Shown in pieces: positions 55,001-61,000 of a stretch of 64,000 nucleotides of DNA. The stretch lies in assembly GCA_020091685.1 (NCBI GenBank), contig CM034599.1, positions 40,131,945-40,195,944 of the forward strand, given 5' to 3'. Numbering within the stretch: the stretch's first letter is position 1; every line of letters begins with the position of its first letter. The stretch is from Lutjanus erythropterus (Eukaryota > Chordata > Actinopteri > Lutjaniformes > Lutjanidae). The notes beneath the pieces were generated by a model. That model was not told the origin of the DNA and searched no databases. It was given only the letters and a program-made list of their open reading frames with translations. The position numbers and the translations under genes are program-made.

Positions 55001-58000
55001 GTGATGTGAGAGCATTTCTGGAATTCCTCAAAGGCAGATTTTCAAAATGGCAGCCGTGAGTGACTGTGTCCCACAGAGCGAGACACAGGGAGTCTCAGAT
55101 ACTTGAAAAATATCTAAGACTAAAAGATGGCCAACCTGCAGCTGCTGCTGAGGTCCAGACTTCATCTGCGTATTTGGAGAAAATGTTGGAATATTTGGAC
55201 TTTTAATATGTCACACTGATAAAAAGCGATGGCTCAGAGGCCATTTTCAACAATAGAGGTCCCTACACGCTCTTAGCCCTTCTCCTCCCATATTCCTCAT
55301 CCCTGCTTTGTCCATATCTAGCTCATCCCCTATTTCTCTCTCATCCAACACCCCCATACTCCCACCCCACCCCTTCTATCTCTTAACACCCCCCCTCCAC
55401 TCTCTTCTCTCTCTCCTCCTTTTCTGTCCAGCCCTCCTCTTCTTGCTCCAGAACTGTCAGATGGCATTAGCTCCTTTCACGCTCATGGCCTGTAGGAATA
55501 ACAGCCGTGAACCTCGCCGAACAGCGCCATTCTCCTGCTCCAGTTAGCTCTCCACTCAGCACAGGCTGTTGCGCAAATACCAATGTTATTCACGTTGTGC
55601 CCCATCACTTACACAACATGCCCCACTAAAGGGCAAAGTTAGGCGGACGCAAATCTCAGCGGAGAAGGTCATGGCGCTGAGTAAAGATACGCGTGTATTG
55701 TATAACACGGTCACGCTCGCTCATAATTATCAGCTCGTCCCCCTGACTCAAGGATCGACCCACAGCTTTGCTAAGATCTGGCTCACGTGGATCAAAAACG
55801 GATCCACTTCTTATCTACTTACGGAGCCACAGGCCTGAAAATTTGTTAAATATATCGTGCTCAGCTTATTTCCCATGAAGTTTCAGCTGCAGGGCAAGTT
55901 GTGGTTGGTATTAAAAGCCCACTGTGACCAATAAGCTGTAAAATGTGCAGAAGTTTTTATTGTGCGGAGAAACAGGGTAAAATGATTCCGATATGGCATG
56001 CATACATGTAACAGATGCTTCATACAGGCTGCTGATTCTCATGCCAGAGCCTGTCCACTAGCTTCTGTATTTCACTATCTTTAAGACTCTTGTATTTTCA
56101 ATGTCTACACATGTATTTAAATCACAAACAGACTTATTGGAGGTTTAATGGCATGCGCGACTGCTGACATTGGGTAGAACACCACAAAGCAGGAGATCCA
56201 GATCGAGCCAGGCCGAGCCAGCATCCCTCAGGGTGAGAAACTCAACACCTGAAACTAATCAGAGCCAGTCGGACAGGAGATTTTTATTTGTCACTGTGTC
56301 CACACTGATTATCTGTCAATTTCATTAAATAGTTTTGGGGCTCTGAAACATGTAGCATGGATAATTACTTTGATTTGTTTGAAGGCACCAGCTTAAAGGG
56401 ATAGTTCGGATTAACTTGAATGGGGTTGTATGAGATACTTATCCATAGTGTTTTACCTACAGAGGATGATGGTCAGCACACCTCCAGGAGAAGCAGCAGG
56501 GGTAGGAAACTAAGCAATGTACTGCTGTGGACAGGGTCAGCAGCAAAATGACTTTTAGATACCTAAAAAATATCATTTTAAGTGTACGCTATATTTTGAA
56601 TATTTTCTGTACTGACAGCCTTTTCAGACAGGAAACTGCCTTTATTTACGCCAAATATCACTCTCTCGAAACTAACCAAACTCATGAAATCAGTCATTTT
56701 CTCTTGCAGAACATGGGAGTTGCTGGTCTTGATCTGTTAGGTTTTTGTGTAATTGTGTGACTTTCATGTTTTAAAGGGATAGTTTGGATTCACCACAGTC
56801 ACACAGTAACACAAACAAATAGATTGCAGCATGGGAAGAACAGCAGCTCCTGTGTTCTGTGAGGTTAAATGAATGATTTTGCCTATGGAGTTTGGTTGCT
56901 TTGAAGAGAGCAATATTTGGCTCATATAACAGCGATTTCCTATCGAAAAAGTCTGTCTGACAGCAAGGTAAAGAGGAAAAAATGTAATAAATACAGTGTA
57001 AACTTAGACTGATATTGAATTTTCTAGGTGGACCCTTTTCTAACCTACAGCAGTTCATTGCACAGCTTCCATGCTGGTATTCCTCTCTGCTTCTCCAAAC
57101 TGGGAATGTGCCAGCTGCCATCCGCTGTAGGTAATACACTCACTATGTACCACTACGAACATCATACAACCCCACTTCAAATAGTCTGAACTATCCCTTT
57201 AATAGTTTTTGGGGGTGTGAAACATGTATCATGGATAATTACTTTTTAATTTTGTTTGAAGGTTATAGCTTAATGTACTTTCGATTTTAAGTGGGACTAC
57301 AGACTCTTATAAGCCAGTCCAAACAAATATAAGAGAGGATATAACCTGATTATTAAACTAAGTATTAACACTGCAATAATTGATTAATACACTGGAATAT
57401 TACACACAAGTGTGAAGGAATGTAAACACGGCAGATACATTCTTGAGGGGGTGATGTGTATGGGCAACGCAATTATCAGTTTGACAAGTAAGCACAGATA
57501 GATTAATACAAATATGAGGAGAGTGTAATTTCTCATCACTCCGTACTCGACAAGCCCAGCATGGAAGGAAGGCTTAGAGGCTAATAATCAAAGCAGATTA
57601 GCCCAAGCTCTGATAGATGCTATGCAAGCCTGCTAATCATCCGAGTGATAACCATGAATCATCCAATCACAGTCAGAAATGAGCAGTGCGTTTCAAATTA
57701 CGATTTTGATGGAATGATCTCTGTATCAGCAGCCGATCAAAGTGTCTCTCTTTGACTTCCATTTGCCTCCTCCAGCCCATGTCGCAGTAATTCCTCCGTG
57801 TTAATACAGTATGTGTAAGTCGGTGCATATTAAGTGCGGCGGGCGAGGAAGGGTGGGCGGAAACACTGGAGCTTCAGAGCACCGGTGCGACTGTGATCTC
57901 CGGCCTGCCTGCCTGCCCTGTGATTTAGCCTCGAAATGACAGACTTGCCCCTCATTGGGCTACGGGTGGAGAGCTAATGACATGCTGCGTGGGCTAACAT

Positions 58001-61000
58001 GACTATTAGCCCACTCTGAGCAGCAGGAACTGACAGGAACACAATTCTGTCATTACGCCCTGAGGAGACCTCTAATCAGGGAGGCAGGGACACTAGGAGA
58101 GGCCAGTCACACTGGTTTCAGTGTGGAGACAAAGCGGTAACCAACTGGCTCCGACTTACCTTCACCCAGAGGAGGGCCTACAGGCTGATGATGTGCATGG
58201 TTCAGGTAAAAGGAGAGAAATCCAGGTTGAATTTTGGAGTACACATTGCTGTTTTTACATGCCAAACAAGCAATAGCATGATTCAAGAATATCTGACCTA
58301 GTTGCTGCAACTTGCAAATTAAATGTTAAGAGCATGGTAACATATATTTTCTCAAACCAGCTCTTACTAATACTTATACTTGCAAATTCTTTGATTTGTC
58401 CGCCTGTAGGTGAGTTATGCACAAGACACTTAACAGTTAAAAATGCAGTCAGAAATACTTCCACAAGACACAGCGTCCTGCGCTCAACTTTATCAATGAC
58501 CTCACTGTCACTGTGGGTGCTGGTGCTCATTCATTATGTTCTCTACTATATGCCTTTTCCATTTTACCTACTTTAAATATTGTAAGTATTATTGTTATTA
58601 GTACATTTTTATTCTTAACAATTACTTAATTGTTTGTTGCTGTCAAACATGTTTACTGCATATCCTTATTTACTGACCCAATGAATCTGCTCTATGGTTT
58701 AGTTGATTAATTTATTTATTGATCTAGTTTATCTAGTGTTTTGTGGTCTTGACCAATAGGGAAGGGATGGGAGGGTGGATGATACATTGTTTTTTTTTCT
58801 ATTACAGACACTGTCATGTCTTACAACTGCTGTACTGACTTAGTCATATCTGCAGGAATATTTACTTTCATAATCAATTAATCTGCTGATTATTTTTCAT
58901 GAGATAAAGCAAGACTATGGAGCTTTTGAAATAAGAAATAACACAAACTTACTCTTACAAATGAGAAGTTGGGTTCATAAGAAACAATCATAAAATAAAA
59001 GATGTGACTTGACTGAGTCAGTTGACTCCTCTCCACTTGTGCAGTGATTACACTACCAAAACCAGATGGAATGTCATTGTTTGCTATATAAACCATCAGA
59101 AAACTTAAAGTTAATGTCATCAAATGTCCCCAGAACACCACGATATTCAATTTACTCTAAAGTGAAACCAAGGAAACCATCATGTCCATCATCATCAGTC
59201 ATCACCATGTTTGAATGATTGACTGATTATCAAAATAATCGCTGAGCAGTTTTTTTTCTGATTGACTAACTGGTAAAAGTCCTATTGCTCCTACACTTAG
59301 TCCATTAATCAGTTATGGAGAAATGACTTCACCTTGGATTTCCGTTCTGCAGCTGGTGAATTTGACATTATAAGTGTACATCTTCCTCTGGGTTTACTGC
59401 TGCCTCACACTGGCACGATACTGACTTGTCTTTGCAAAGACAGGAGGATGACAATATCTCTCTGCTTCAAATAGAGGCAGATACTGTATTGTACAATTAT
59501 ATTACATATTAGGCATTACTCTTTCATTTGTTGCATATTTACGATAAATAACAGCAAATTTAAAAGCTTTCTTGAGCTCATTATATGGAATTAGATGAAA
59601 AGTCAATATGTCCAGTTAAGAGTATCAAGATAAAAAAAATATGGTGATATATTAACTGATAAATATCTGCTGTAACAACATCTGATTTGACAAATAATGT
59701 CAAAGCATTTCATTTGAATTACTAGGCAATATGCTCTCTAAAGGCAAAAGTATATTTGTTAAGTGTTTTTTTGGTGAATTTAACTAGAAATCTAAATGGA
59801 CATTTGAAGACTTCTTTATTTTTATTCTGTCAGAGCTTCAACTTATTTTTAAAATACAACAATTTCTTATTGATTTTCTTATCGTAGAAAAAAATCCAAA
59901 ATGTGTGTTCCTAATAAAAATGTACTTACTATGTCACTTATTCCCTCCAAGTTTGCTTTACAGAGCGAACATAACATACAGAACAACACCGATATATTCC
60001 ATGTTCCCTCTCTTGGTACTGTGCTGTATATGAGCATCAATATATACCTGATGACAGTGTGTGAAATTTCCTAATGCAGTAAACCCCACTCACTCATCTC
60101 ACACTTGAAGCGGATTAAAGCAAACACTGAATGATTAGGAAACAGCACTGAGGCAGGTTTACCCAGGAACATTCTTCCCTGCAGTAGGTGGAATGCAGGA
60201 ATGTGACAAGCCTCCATGCTGCAGCCCACAACCTGTATCACTGTGTTAATCATACAGTATAATCAGTGCAGGCACATACCTACCTGTCTGAAAGAAAAGA
60301 AAAGGCCTGGATCTGAAGCCAGATCTGCTCCAGTGGATGTTGGGAGTTGTAGTATTTTTTTTATTTGACCAAACTGAACACAACTTGTGCTGCTTCAAAC
60401 CTACAACCTGAAGCTATATTTTTGTTTTGTTTTAACAGATACTGACATTTAGCTCACCCGGCTTAGATAATGCACTGGCTCCACCATCTATTTTGCTCTT
60501 GCCGCTGCGTATTGTGTATCTCCTTGCAACACACAACATGCTTGGACACGAACAATTGGTGCAATCAAAAACTAAAATAGACATTTCAAACAATGGCCCG
60601 ACCAACCTGACATCCTGATCCTTTTGTGCCTTTTATTTCAGCATTCAACTCGTCACCGGCTAGCTACAGACATGTCAGGGCTACTGAAGTCTGGGTTCGC
60701 TAAGCCTATTCAAACTGCCAAAAGGATAACAGGATTTAAGTAGGTAGAATATGAGATATCTAAGGATGTGATGTACTGTAGTGTGTGCCACTTGTTCCCT
60801 CAACTAGCCGAGAAGTCTAGCTAGTTTTTTATCAGAAAAATAACATCACAGATCATGTGAAAACTGGACAAAACAAGTGTCACAGTGAGGGATGGCTGTA
60901 TTAAATTGTTTTTCCTGCATTGTTTTTACATACGTTTACAGTTGGGCCACCAAAAACTTTGATCACCAAATTTAGGAGCTTGGTGGCTGTGGGTTATCTT

